The notes: generated by a model not told the origin, from the sequence alone. DNA of 20,476 nt from Accumulibacter sp. (GCA_031274075.1 JAISQQ010000167.1:1-20476), one strand, 5' to 3'; shown: positions 9,286-15,499, counted from the first letter of the stretch. A program made the numbers and translations.

Positions 9286-9614
9286 ATGCTCTTGCAAACA
9301 TACTCACATTTCCTACGGCCTACAAATCTATCCGCAACACCGCTACAACGACCGCCGTTTGACGTGGATCGGTTCAAGGAGATAGAGGCGCTGTTGCGCG
9401 AGGTACGGCGTCGCACGAAGCCGCCGACGGTGGATTTGTACGAGGTGTGGGTGTGCGCAGTGTTGTATCTGTTGCGCACGGTTGCCAATGGCGATTCCTG
9501 CCGCGTGAATTTCCGAAATGGCAGACGGCGTATGCTTGCTTTGCCAAGTGGAGCCAGCCTGACGAACAGGGGATCAGCGTGAACGGCGTACATGGGTTCT
9601 TGAGGGATTTCGGG
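9286..9614 (+). pseudogene. IS5-type transposase, N-terminal fragment with frameshift
   Basis: The first frame reads PFDVDRFKEIEALLREVRRR and then VDLYEVWVCAVLYLLRT. After a shift at about 9478-9480 the next frame reads GCQWRFLPREFPKWQTAYAC and FAKWSQ. Joined with one lost base this is the N-terminal helical domain of IS5/IS1031-type transposases (family pattern LLRTGCQWR.LP.DFP.WQTVY..F..W). The DDE catalytic domain is missing: similarity stops near 9600, just before the dif-like site at 9622. The gene is dead. It is host-side DNA next to the prophage. Confidence 0.75.
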
Positions 9615-10011
9615 GTGTCTGAAAAACGCATAATTTGTATTCCGGAACCTCTGAAGCCGTAACCCTCTGATTTGCAAAAGCTTTTTCTACACTTGTCATT
9701 ATCAAGGTGACAGCAAGGGCAATAAATATTGATGCGGCATAGTGGCTTATGCGTGCGTAATAATTCTGCCAAGCCCTCTTGCGCCCTTCGTCCCGTTCGG
9801 CTTCGATACGAACGATGGTTTGAATTTCTTCGTAGCTTTTTCCTAGCGCCTCGGCGATTTGCAGACAAGCGAATTCGTTAGGCGTCCTCTTACCGGCGTA
9901 ATAATCGGAGATTAATCCCCTGTGCAGATTAAGCGCTTTAGCAAGCGCGTAGTCCGTTTGCGCTCCGGTGAGTGTTTTGACCCTATCAAGTAGGGTTTTG
10001 ACGGTTTCCAT
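9574..10011 (-). CDS. XRE/DUF3693-like phage repressor with C-terminal membrane segment
   Basis: Probable master repressor of the prophage. The 145-residue product has an N-terminal helix-turn-helix (DYALAKALNLHRGLISDYYA then GKRTPNEF), followed by CLQIAEALGKSYEEI and a charged helix, a layout seen in DUF3693-type phage proteins. A hydrophobic segment (about residues 90-105, ASIFIALAVTLIM) follows, so it may sit at the membrane. ATG at 10011 is chosen because AGGAGG lies 5 bases upstream on this strand. It is transcribed away from the rightward operon across a shared operator region, as RstR-type repressors are. The last 20 or so codons (from YKLCVF) lie in the att site and host DNA, so the C-terminus differs in the free phage. 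Confidence 0.8.
   Translation of the reverse strand: METVKTLLDRVKTLTGAQTDYALAKALNLHRGLISDYYAGKRTPNEFACLQIAEALGKSYEEIQTIVRIEAERDEGRKRAWQNYYARISHYAASIFIALAVTLIMTSVEKAFANQRVTASEVPEYKLCVFQTPRNPSRTHVRRSR
9622..9650 (+). other. attL: left dif-like Xer recombination site
   Basis: The XerC-type arm AAAACGCATAA (9623-9633) is followed by a 6-bp centre TTTGTA (9634-9639) and then TTCCGGAACCT, which does not match a XerD arm. The first 20 bp are identical to the right end of the prophage. By the CTX-type model this is a hybrid of the host XerC arm and the phage arm. Confidence 0.75.
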
Positions 10012-10033
10012 ACGGCCTCCTGTAGATGTGCGG

Positions 10034-10061
10034 AGTATAGACACAACTTGTGTCTTTACAA
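10034..10061 (-). promoter_or_regulatory. Leftward promoter for the repressor gene
   Basis: Read on the - strand: -35 TTGTAA (10056-10061), 16-bp spacer, -10 TATACT (10034-10039). The first operator (10040-10054) fills the spacer, which predicts autorepression. Confidence 0.6.
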
Positions 10062-10105
10062 GCGTTACATTTTGTGACTATGATTCGTCCGTCACAAGTT
10101 GTGAC
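10040..10105. promoter_or_regulatory. Three 15-bp dyad operators
   Basis: O1 GACACAACTTGTGTC (10040-10054) and O3 GTCACAAGTTGTGAC (10091-10105) are perfect 7-1-7 dyads. O2 GTTACATTTTGTGAC (10064-10078) is a weaker copy with an intact right arm. Centres are 24 and 27 bp apart. They lie between the repressor and the pV-like gene and are its likely binding sites. Confidence 0.75.
10055..10084 (+). promoter_or_regulatory. Rightward promoter for the phage early operon
   Basis: -35 TTTACA (10055-10060), 18-bp spacer, -10 TATGAT (10079-10084). The -35 box almost coincides with the -35 of the leftward promoter. The second operator covers the spacer and the third lies just downstream of the -10. Confidence 0.6.
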
Positions 10106-10129
10106 TAATCAAACTCTGAGGAGACACAC

Positions 10130-10471
10130 ATGCCCGAATCCGCCCCAAGTCCTGCGATAAGTGCCGTCAAGCCTACCAATCCGCCCAAGATCGAACCCGG
10201 CCAGTGCTACATCCGAGGCAAGATTGTCAGCCGAACCAAGCTCGGCAAGGTCTACGTTCACGTCGTAGCAGCGCCGTCCGTAGACGAATACAGCTATCCG
10301 CGAAGTTATGAAATCTCGTCCAAGGAACCCTTGGGTGAGATTGATGACGTAATCGGCGTCAAGTGCGACGTTACAGGCCGTCGTGCCCAGAAGACCTGGC
10401 CGAACCCCGAAACCGGCGAAGTCAAGAAGTTCCCCGGCGCTTACTGTGGCCTCCGGGCTTCGGAAGACTAA
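10130..10471 (+). CDS. pV-like single-stranded DNA-binding protein (putative)
   Basis: Probable phage ssDNA-binding protein that coats the single-stranded genome before assembly and replaces M13 gene V. The 113-residue product has a disordered Pro/Ser-rich start, then a beta-rich part (YIRGKIVSRTKLGKVYVHVV, YEISSKEPLGEIDDVIGVKC, DVTGRR) that fits an OB-fold and resembles inoviral SSBs with a 'SYEI...LGE..D.I.VKC...G' pattern. It is the first gene of the rightward operon, with GAGGAG 6 bases before the ATG. The assignment rests on position, size and pattern, not on a database hit. Confidence 0.6.
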   Translation: MPESAPSPAISAVKPTNPPKIEPGQCYIRGKIVSRTKLGKVYVHVVAAPSVDEYSYPRSYEISSKEPLGEIDDVIGVKCDVTGRRAQKTWPNPETGEVKKFPGAYCGLRASED

Positions 10472-10473
10472 TC

Positions 10474-10755
10474 ATGAAGCCCAGCTCGAGCTCAAAGCAG
10501 ATCGTCGACGCCTGTCTGATGATCCTCAAAGCCCGCCCTCAGGGAGACAGTTTCGCCGCCCCGTTGTTCGGCGCGATGGCAGGAGTTTACGATCAGACCG
10601 GCGACCCTGACGCGCTGGAAATGTGCAAGGAACTGGCGCGCATCTCCAATCAGCCGTTGTGGTTTCACTGCCTCCCGGAATCGCCTGAAAAAACCTCGCT
10701 CATCAAGGCCATACAAACGCAGTACGAATCCCGGTACGCCTGCGATGAAGCGTAA
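10474..10755 (+). CDS. Small phage protein of unknown function (93 aa)
   Basis: I do not recognise a family. The ATG at 10474 lies 2 bp after the pV-like stop, with GGAAG upstream. The product (MKPSSSSKQIVDACLMILKA and onward) looks helical and soluble, with no signal peptide, membrane segment or metal motif. It overlaps the next gene by 11 bp. Its position in the early operon suggests a replication or regulation accessory role, which is only inference. Confidence 0.6.
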   Translation: MKPSSSSKQIVDACLMILKARPQGDSFAAPLFGAMAGVYDQTGDPDALEMCKELARISNQPLWFHCLPESPEKTSLIKAIQTQYESRYACDEA

Positions 10756-11221
10756 CGCCGCCATCGACGCAACTCTGCCCCTACCGGGCGTCAAGCGCCC
10801 GGTAGGGCGTCCTCGCAAAGCAGATGCCTTGACTAACGCTGAGCGCCAGCGCCGATTTCGCCAGCGCAAGGCCGCCGCCGTCAAGACATGGGCGGACGAG
10901 GTCGCCCTGGCCGATGTTGAGGCCCGCCTGATCCAGCGCGGCTACGACCTTGATCAGCTAGAGCGCGACAACCCGCATAACGCCTGGATGCAAGAACCGG
11001 AAATTTCCGTTACGGCTAACGGAAATTCAAAGGGTAACGAAAAGGGCGCTTGTTGCCCGCCCAAGCCGTGCCCTCATTGTGGTCAAGCGGCGTATCGATG
11101 GGTGATCGACAGCAAGACCAATCCGCATGTGTTTTGTGATGCCTGTGGACACACTTGGTCAGTCTGTCTTGAGCGACGCCTGACTGACCCATTAATTTCC
11201 GTTACCCGTAACGAAAAATGA
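10745..11221 (+). CDS. Small phage protein with GRPRK basic motif and zinc ribbon
   Basis: The 158-residue product has a basic N-terminus RPVGRPRKADALTNAERQRR then FRQRKAAA, like AT-hook or basic DNA-binding segments often seen in small phage and plasmid proteins. The C-terminal part has CPHCG and, about 22 residues on, CDACG, which fit a four-Cys zinc ribbon, and nearby CLERR. It is probably a nucleic-acid-binding regulator or replication helper. Two near-repeats, ISVTANGNSKGNEK and ISVTRNEK, are encoded by the inverted repeats described separately. A 12-bp perfect hairpin lies inside its first codons. Its stop overlaps the next start (ATGA). Confidence 0.6.
   Translation: MKRNAAIDATLPLPGVKRPVGRPRKADALTNAERQRRFRQRKAAAVKTWADEVALADVEARLIQRGYDLDQLERDNPHNAWMQEPEISVTANGNSKGNEKGACCPPKPCPHCGQAAYRWVIDSKTNPHVFCDACGHTWSVCLERRLTDPLISVTRNEK
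10779..10807. repeat. Perfect 12-bp inverted repeat, 5-nt loop
   Basis: CCCTACCGGGCG (10779-10790) pairs exactly with CGCCCGGTAGGG (10796-10807) across TCAAG. It is within coding sequence and very stable, so it could act in the ssDNA genome or in translation control. Confidence 0.7.
11002..11027. repeat. Perfect 11-bp inverted repeat, related copy at 11194-11217
   Basis: AATTTCCGTTA (11002-11012) pairs exactly with TAACGGAAATT (11017-11027) across CGGC. AATTTCCGTTAC recurs at 11194-11205, followed by GTAACGAAAA (11208-11217), which also occurs at 11034-11043. Confidence 0.65.
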
Positions 11222-11760
11222 CCATTAGGCGAATAGGCTTTCCGGAGGCGTTCCGGGGCATTACGTCCAAGCTCTATTTCAATCCGGAGAAGGATGTGCC
11301 CCAGACATTTACCGCAAGGGGAAGGTGGAAAGAAGGTGCCTTACATACTTTTTGCGATGACTATCGGCAGGAGTTTTTCTGGAGAAGACCAGAAGAAGGT
11401 CTCTTAATAGCTCTGTTTGCCGGAACGTGCACCGCTCCAGATTTTACGATCTGGACGGATGATCCGAAAGAATGGCGGCAATATCAAGCATGGCGATCAG
11501 CCATTGTTGCTACATATTGGCAAGAAAACGGCGTTGCCGTTTTGCCAGTTGTCAGTTTCCGAAGTGGTTGCCATCGCTACGTTAATCCCGGTTCAGCCTG
11601 GGCGGTAAGGGGGTCTGTCAACGCGCAATGGGCAAGGGATTTTAGAACGTGGATAAAGGAGGCTAAGCCCGGCCTGGTCTACGTTTTCGGGCGTATGCCG
11701 GCCGAAAGAGACTACGGAGTAGATCTCAGAAGCAGGCGATTGGTATCCAGCAAGGTTTAA
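11218..11760 (+). CDS. DUF4417-type protein
   Basis: The 180-residue product shows the pattern of DUF4417, a family found on phages and plasmids whose function is unknown: TFCDDYRQEFFWRRPEE, then APDFTIWTDDPKEWRQYQAW with R, ATYWQENGVAVLPVVSF, and a C-terminal run on VYVFGRMP. The spacing of the acidic pair, the PDF motif and YWQ..G..V.P agrees with the family. No signal peptide or membrane segment is seen. The start overlaps the previous stop (ATGA). It sits before the replication gene, so a role in replication or host takeover is possible but unproven. Confidence 0.65.
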   Translation: MTIRRIGFPEAFRGITSKLYFNPEKDVPQTFTARGRWKEGALHTFCDDYRQEFFWRRPEEGLLIALFAGTCTAPDFTIWTDDPKEWRQYQAWRSAIVATYWQENGVAVLPVVSFRSGCHRYVNPGSAWAVRGSVNAQWARDFRTWIKEAKPGLVYVFGRMPAERDYGVDLRSRRLVSSKV

Positions 11761-11802
11761 AGAAAAAGACTGCACAGAATGAGGGAAATGAAAGGTAAGG
11801 AA

Positions 11803-12018
11803 ATGGGTGGAAGAAGCGAATTAAATCAGCAAGAGAAACTGATACCGGATCGTGAAAGATGGATACAGGACGTTTCCGATCAGCGTTTAGCCGCCTATGA
11901 ACGCCTCATGCAGTCGGCGGCGGCTCCCGTGCGTTTAGACGGATCGGCGCGGATCGGCAAGGGAGAGTATTTCCGTGATCTCGTCTCGAAAGAAGTTTCT
12001 CGGCGCAAGGGTGAGTAG
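11803..12018 (+). CDS. Small phage protein of unknown function
   Basis: No family recognised. In-frame ATGs lie at 11779, 11788 and 11803. The last has GAAAGG 7 bases upstream and gives MGGRSELNQQEKLIPDRERW and onward, 71 residues; the longest form is 79. The product is charged, helical and without membrane segments (DQRLAAYERLMQSAAAPVRL). The DNA just before it (11740-11784) is partly repeated at 18954-18995. The downstream gene starts 3 bp after its stop. Confidence 0.5.
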   Translation: MGGRSELNQQEKLIPDRERWIQDVSDQRLAAYERLMQSAAAPVRLDGSARIGKGEYFRDLVSKEVSRRKGE

Positions 12019-12020
12019 TT

Positions 12021-12311
12021 ATGTCAACGTGTGCCACCTGTAGCGCCGCCCGTCTTCCGCAGGCCGGTAGGTACGCAGGCACGATTGTCTGTCTCGTGGA
12101 TCGACAGCCTCGCGCCGCACATGGAACGTGTCGTTACTGGTTGGCGTCGGGCGTCACCTTGACGCCGGTGGATTGGATGGCGCGGTATAACCAGTTGAGG
12201 CAGTCGGAGCGGGATGGGTTTTCGACTCCGGGTCCGTATGTAATACCCGGAGTTTGTGCACCGGGGTGCACTCCGTTGCCTAAAACTGTCACGTCAGGGG
12301 GTGTTTTATGA
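12021..12311 (+). CDS. Small cysteine-containing phage protein of unknown function
   Basis: The 96-residue product starts with CATC (Cys4, Cys7) and later has C24, C37 and a Cys pair near the C-terminus, so it may bind zinc; HGTCRYW is notable. The family is not recognised. The ATG at 12021 has GGTGAG upstream, and the stop overlaps the Rep start (ATGA), which suggests translational coupling to Rep. Two tandem hairpins (12225-12271) lie in its 3' part. Confidence 0.5.
   Translation: MSTCATCSAARLPQAGRYAGTIVCLVDRQPRAAHGTCRYWLASGVTLTPVDWMARYNQLRQSERDGFSTPGPYVIPGVCAPGCTPLPKTVTSGGVL
12225..12271. repeat. Two tandem perfect hairpins just upstream of rep
   Basis: The first pairs ACTCCGGGT (12225-12233) with ACCCGGAGT (12245-12253). 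The second pairs GTGCACC (12256-12262) with GGTGCAC (12265-12271). They end 36 bp before the Rep start. This could be a plus-strand origin or a regulator of Rep translation. Confidence 0.6.
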
Positions 12312-13378
12312 CGTGTCAGACAAGCCCGTACTTGATTGACTGGTTGAGTCTGCGATTCCCGATCGACGACACGTTGACCCCGGCCTTGTACGATCGCATC
12401 CGTAACGCCATGAACACCATCAGTTGCGTGGATAGTCTTGGGGAAGTTGTCTGGACAAAGAAATCGCTAGACCTTGACGCCATCCGCTCTGACACGGTAG
12501 GGCTATGCTGGATGTTACAGTCTGACGGCAAGCGCCAGTACCTGTCCATTGGCGCGTCCCCGGCCAGCCTCGAACACGGCATTAACGTGTTCGGAAGTTG
12601 CGACATTCATCATTGCGCCGGTGTCCTGATACATGCCGCAAGCAAGGCGCTCGGCGCCATCCTCCCCCCGCCTCCGGCGTGGCAGTGTAGGCGTATCGAC
12701 GTTACAGGTAATTTTGCCCTCCCGGATTACGAGAGCGTCAAGCAAGCACTCCGTCAATTGAGCCTCGCCGATGGCGGGCGGCGTAAAGCCACAAATAAAA
12801 CAGGCGGCGGCGATACCGTTTACTGGAATCCCACAAGTGATTTAGCGAAAGGCAAGGCATACCACAAAGGCCCGCAACTGGAAATGCTCAGGCGCAAAGG
12901 CGCGATAAACTGCAATGACAATATCATAAAGCTGGCAAATTGCATATTGCGACTAGAACACACTCGCGGCGCAAGATGGTTTAGAGACTTAGCCGCCAGC
13001 GGAAAACACTGGTACAAACTCAAGACAGAGACACTAGAACAACTCTTTACAGACTTTTTCGGACGACTCGTAGACGGCGTGGAGGTTACAGAAATGAATA
13101 GAAAATCAATGGTTGATCGCATCCGGGATGCGAATAATATAAGTGAAGGAAGGGCTCAGGCGGCTTTTACGACATACCGCAATATCAGACAGGACGGATT
13201 TGAGGTGGTTAAAGGATATATGCCCTCAAGAACATGGTATTTGCACTTAAAGCATCTGCGGGCGGCGGGTATTAGTGATGTTCAGTTGCAGCAAGGGAAC
13301 GTTGTCCAGTTTCATCCGGTACGGATTATTCTCGCTCGTCCCGTGTGCAGTTGGGACGATATGAGATACGTTGCTTAA
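12308..13378 (+). CDS. Phage replication initiation protein, pII-like (Rep)
   Basis: Rolling-circle initiator of the filamentous-phage II/X type, which nicks the plus strand of the replicative form. The 356-residue product has the family start IDWLSLRFPI, then CRRIDVTGNFAL, and the middle block GGGDTVYWNPTSDLAKGKAY followed by HKGPQL, similar to the 'TVYFG..S......AY.KG..L' pattern of pII-like proteins, then ILRLEHTRGARWFRDL. I cannot single out the catalytic Tyr. It sits directly before the coat genes. From about 12840 the codon use becomes more AT-rich. A strong internal ribosome site at 13081 with an in-frame ATG at 13094 would yield the last 94 residues, like gene X. Confidence 0.8.
   Translation: MTCQTSPYLIDWLSLRFPIDDTLTPALYDRIRNAMNTISCVDSLGEVVWTKKSLDLDAIRSDTVGLCWMLQSDGKRQYLSIGASPASLEHGINVFGSCDIHHCAGVLIHAASKALGAILPPPPAWQCRRIDVTGNFALPDYESVKQALRQLSLADGGRRKATNKTGGGDTVYWNPTSDLAKGKAYHKGPQLEMLRRKGAINCNDNIIKLANCILRLEHTRGARWFRDLAASGKHWYKLKTETLEQLFTDFFGRLVDGVEVTEMNRKSMVDRIRDANNISEGRAQAAFTTYRNIRQDGFEVVKGYMPSRTWYLHLKHLRAAGISDVQLQQGNVVQFHPVRIILARPVCSWDDMRYVA
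13094..13378 (+). CDS. Possible internal product of rep (pX-like)
   Basis: GGAGG at 13081-13085 lies 8 bases before an ATG at 13094 that is in frame with Rep. The product would be the last 94 residues (MNRKSMVDRIRDANNISEGR onward). In M13, gene X is likewise an internal in-frame start giving the C-terminal 111 residues of pII and limits replication. Here it is inferred from the ribosome site alone. Confidence 0.45.
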   Translation: MNRKSMVDRIRDANNISEGRAQAAFTTYRNIRQDGFEVVKGYMPSRTWYLHLKHLRAAGISDVQLQQGNVVQFHPVRIILARPVCSWDDMRYVA

Positions 13379-13391
13379 AAAGGGTACTGTC

Positions 13392-13655
13392 ATGCCTCTA
13401 TGCGCCTCCGAAGTATCAGATAAAGTGATGAATGGTGAAGGAAATGGATATATAAATCTTTCATACATTGCAGTGATGCACCCGCAGCCCGCCGATTTAT
13501 CGGGCTGTCCAATTCTGATTTCAACTCCCGCTGATGAGTCAAGCGGCTCTATATTTGACCTATCGGCGGGGGATGGAACGGCAATCGCTTATGCGATTGC
13601 TGCCGTGTGGATCGCCGCATTCTCGTGGCGAGTCCTTTATAAACTCCTGAAATGA
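13392..13655 (+). CDS. Small phage membrane protein (87 aa), minor coat candidate
   Basis: The ATG at 13392 has AGGG upstream. The product begins MPLCASEVSDKV and ends in one membrane helix with a positive tail (TAIAYAIAAVWIAAFSWRVL then YKLLK). Single-helix proteins of this shape beside the major coat gene are usual in inoviruses and may be virion-tip (pVII/pIX-like) components. There is no signal peptide. A longer reading from a TTG at 13371 overlaps rep and is less likely. Confidence 0.6.
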   Translation: MPLCASEVSDKVMNGEGNGYINLSYIAVMHPQPADLSGCPILISTPADESSGSIFDLSAGDGTAIAYAIAAVWIAAFSWRVLYKLLK

Positions 13656-13666
13656 AAGGAAGCAAA

Positions 13667-13864
13667 ATGTTGCAGAAACTCAAGCAAGGTCTGTGGGATA
13701 AGGTCGGCTTTATCGGTCTGTCGATGTCTCCGTTGATGGCTCATGCCGCGATTGACGTGAGCGCCATTGAGGACGTCGCGGCCGATGTTGCCATTGTCGG
13801 CGCGGCCATTTTCGCGGTGCTCGTTGCGATCAAGGCGTGGAAGCTCTACAACCGCACCCTGTAA
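13667..13864 (+). CDS. Major coat protein precursor (pVIII-like)
   Basis: The 65-residue precursor has a signal peptide ending in SMSPLMAHA (cleavage likely after residue 27). The mature 38-residue chain has an acidic amphipathic start (AIDVSAIEDVAADVA), one membrane helix (IVGAAIFAVLVAIKAW) and a basic tail (KLYNRTL), the class layout of M13 and Pf1 coat proteins. ATG at 13667 is chosen over 13652 because AAAGGAAG lies just upstream. A strong terminator follows, as after M13 gene VIII, which allows high expression of this gene over the ones behind it. Confidence 0.9.
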   Translation: MLQKLKQGLWDKVGFIGLSMSPLMAHAAIDVSAIEDVAADVAIVGAAIFAVLVAIKAWKLYNRTL

Positions 13865-13873
13865 TGCGTTGGG

Positions 13874-13901
13874 CGGGCAGCCTATAAAGCTGCCCGTTTT
13901 T
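13874..13901 (+). terminator. Rho-independent terminator after the major coat gene
   Basis: CGGGCAGC (13874-13881) pairs with GCTGCCCG (13889-13896) across a 7-nt loop, followed by TTTTT. It ends the coat transcript and leaves partial read-through to the adsorption protein. Confidence 0.9.
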
Positions 13902-13922
13902 ATATCTATTAAGGGGAAATAA

Positions 13923-13985
13923 ATGGATATGGGAATCTGGATAATCATCGCGTTATTGGGGGCCATGTGGATAATGTGCAATTGA
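13923..13985 (+). CDS. 20-residue hydrophobic peptide (pIX/pVII-like candidate)
   Basis: A short gene between the coat terminator and the adsorption protein. AGGGGA lies 6 bases before the ATG. It encodes one hydrophobic helix (MDMGIWIIIALLGAMWIMCN). The stop TGA shares its last base with the ATG of the next gene (TGATG), the classic coupled arrangement. M13 pVII and pIX are similarly tiny membrane peptides that cap the virion end. Function is inferred from size, position and hydrophobicity. Confidence 0.6.
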   Translation: MDMGIWIIIALLGAMWIMCN

Positions 13986-15481
13986 TGAAAAAAAAGAGCT
14001 ACGGGCGAGAAGGCGCGGCCCCCAGGCCGCGACAATCGCCCGTAGCGATGGCCTGTCTTTTTTTCTCTTTTTTGTTTTTTTTAATACCAACTGCATTTGC
14101 CGAGACAATCCCGGCTGCACCCGGTGATCCCTATCCAGCGGTAATGAAATATGCCAATTATTATGGTACAGCTTATTACGATTCTCCGGAAGCGGGGTGC
14201 GCAGGAAATGCGGGATCAGCGGTAAGTAGTTATGTTACTTTTAGTGGCGTAATAAATTATAGTAATGGAGTTCCGGTTAGTTATCGGTGTGATCATAATA
14301 CGCCGGCTTACGGTTATCGTGATAATTTGGTAGTGTTTCGATGTGTTAATGGTGGATCAAAAGATACTAGCGGTAATGGGCAGGGTACATGCAGTAATTA
14401 TCTGACATGTCCCGATGATAGTTGGACATTAACTGGTACAGAGTGTACAAGAGAAGATTGCGCGGTTAATACAATATCGTCAGCGGGCCAATATACTGGA
14501 GTAATAACTATAGGTCCTGATGAATATATAAATCTTGGTGAGTCGAATCCATTCCCGCAATCGTTGTGTGATGGGCATTGTGTCGGGAATGTCGACCAAG
14601 AGGGACCCAGTGCTGTATTACAGTGTTACGGAGAAGCGGATGCCAGTCCAGAAAATCCAAAACCGACATGGTGTATTTATCGTATTAAACTGACAGGACA
14701 GACCTGTGAAGGTACGGGTAAACCGGAAGATAATGGAGCGCCGCCACCGATTGATCCATGTTATTCCCAAGGAAAAAAAACGGGCGAAATAAACGGCGTT
14801 ACGGTGTGTGGAGAAGACGTGCCGATTACGAAGGATCAATCGACAACTACGAAACCCGGCGAAACGACATCATCATCGTCTAGTGATCCGGATAACCCCG
14901 GCCCTGGGGAAAGTAAGGAAAGCTCGAAAACTACTTGTATCGGTGATAAATGCACTACCGTTATAACCACTACAACTTGTGACGATCAGGGTAATTGTAC
15001 TGGTACGAGTAAAACAACTGAGCAAGGCAAGGGTCAATATTGCGAAAAAAATCCTAATGACGCCTCGTGCCAAATAGGTAAATGGACGGCAAATGATTGT
15101 AAAACCGCGCCGGTCTGTCAGGGCGATGCCATTCAATGCGCACAAGCACGAGAAATTAAAGAATTAAAGTGCGCGATGATAACGGAACCGGAGGATGACG
15201 TTTACAAGCTCGGCAAGTTATTGGCGGAGGGCGGTCAAGACCCGGCCTATGATCCGAATGCGGAGGAAAACGTTAGAGAAGTAAATATATCCGAAATTAT
15301 CGCTGAGGAAGCCGGAAAGCGTTTTATATCGGGGCAATGTATTCAGTCTCCGACCTTTTCCATCGGTGGTAGAAGTTTTACGTTGGACGTTACGCCGTTC
15401 TGTGGTTTTCTGGTTGCGATGGGTTACGTAATGGTAGCCGTCGCTTCTGTAGTTGCAATTCGTATGGTTGTGTCTTCTTAA
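13985..15481 (+). CDS. Adsorption protein, TspB/pIII-like
   Basis: Virion-tip protein for host attachment and release. The 498-residue product has a basic start, a hydrophobic signal (MACLFFSFLFFLIPTAFA, cleavage after about residue 39) and a long Cys-rich outer part with many paired cysteines. A Ser/Thr/Pro/Gly linker (TTTKPGETTSSSSSDPDNPG and on) follows, then CEKNPNDASCQIGKW, a pattern shared with Neisseria TspB, and a C-terminal membrane helix (TPFCGFLVAMGYVMVAVASV). ATG at 13985 is used because of the TGATG overlap with the preceding peptide. The gene is AT-rich compared with its neighbours. Receptor and host range cannot be read from it. Confidence 0.8.
   Translation: MKKKSYGREGAAPRPRQSPVAMACLFFSFLFFLIPTAFAETIPAAPGDPYPAVMKYANYYGTAYYDSPEAGCAGNAGSAVSSYVTFSGVINYSNGVPVSYRCDHNTPAYGYRDNLVVFRCVNGGSKDTSGNGQGTCSNYLTCPDDSWTLTGTECTREDCAVNTISSAGQYTGVITIGPDEYINLGESNPFPQSLCDGHCVGNVDQEGPSAVLQCYGEADASPENPKPTWCIYRIKLTGQTCEGTGKPEDNGAPPPIDPCYSQGKKTGEINGVTVCGEDVPITKDQSTTTKPGETTSSSSSDPDNPGPGESKESSKTTCIGDKCTTVITTTTCDDQGNCTGTSKTTEQGKGQYCEKNPNDASCQIGKWTANDCKTAPVCQGDAIQCAQAREIKELKCAMITEPEDDVYKLGKLLAEGGQDPAYDPNAEENVREVNISEIIAEEAGKRFISGQCIQSPTFSIGGRSFTLDVTPFCGFLVAMGYVMVAVASVVAIRMVVSS
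14000..14044. repeat. Nested 45-nt hairpin at the start of the pIII-like gene
   Basis: TACGGGCGA (14000-14008) pairs with TCGCCCGTA (14036-14044), and inside it CGCGGCC (14014-14020) pairs with GGCCGCG (14025-14031) around CCCA. It is a strikingly GC-rich island in an AT-rich gene and lies 15 bp after the start codon. It may be a packaging signal or a translation brake. Confidence 0.65.
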
Positions 15482-15499
15482 TTCCGATTGGAGCTTAAA

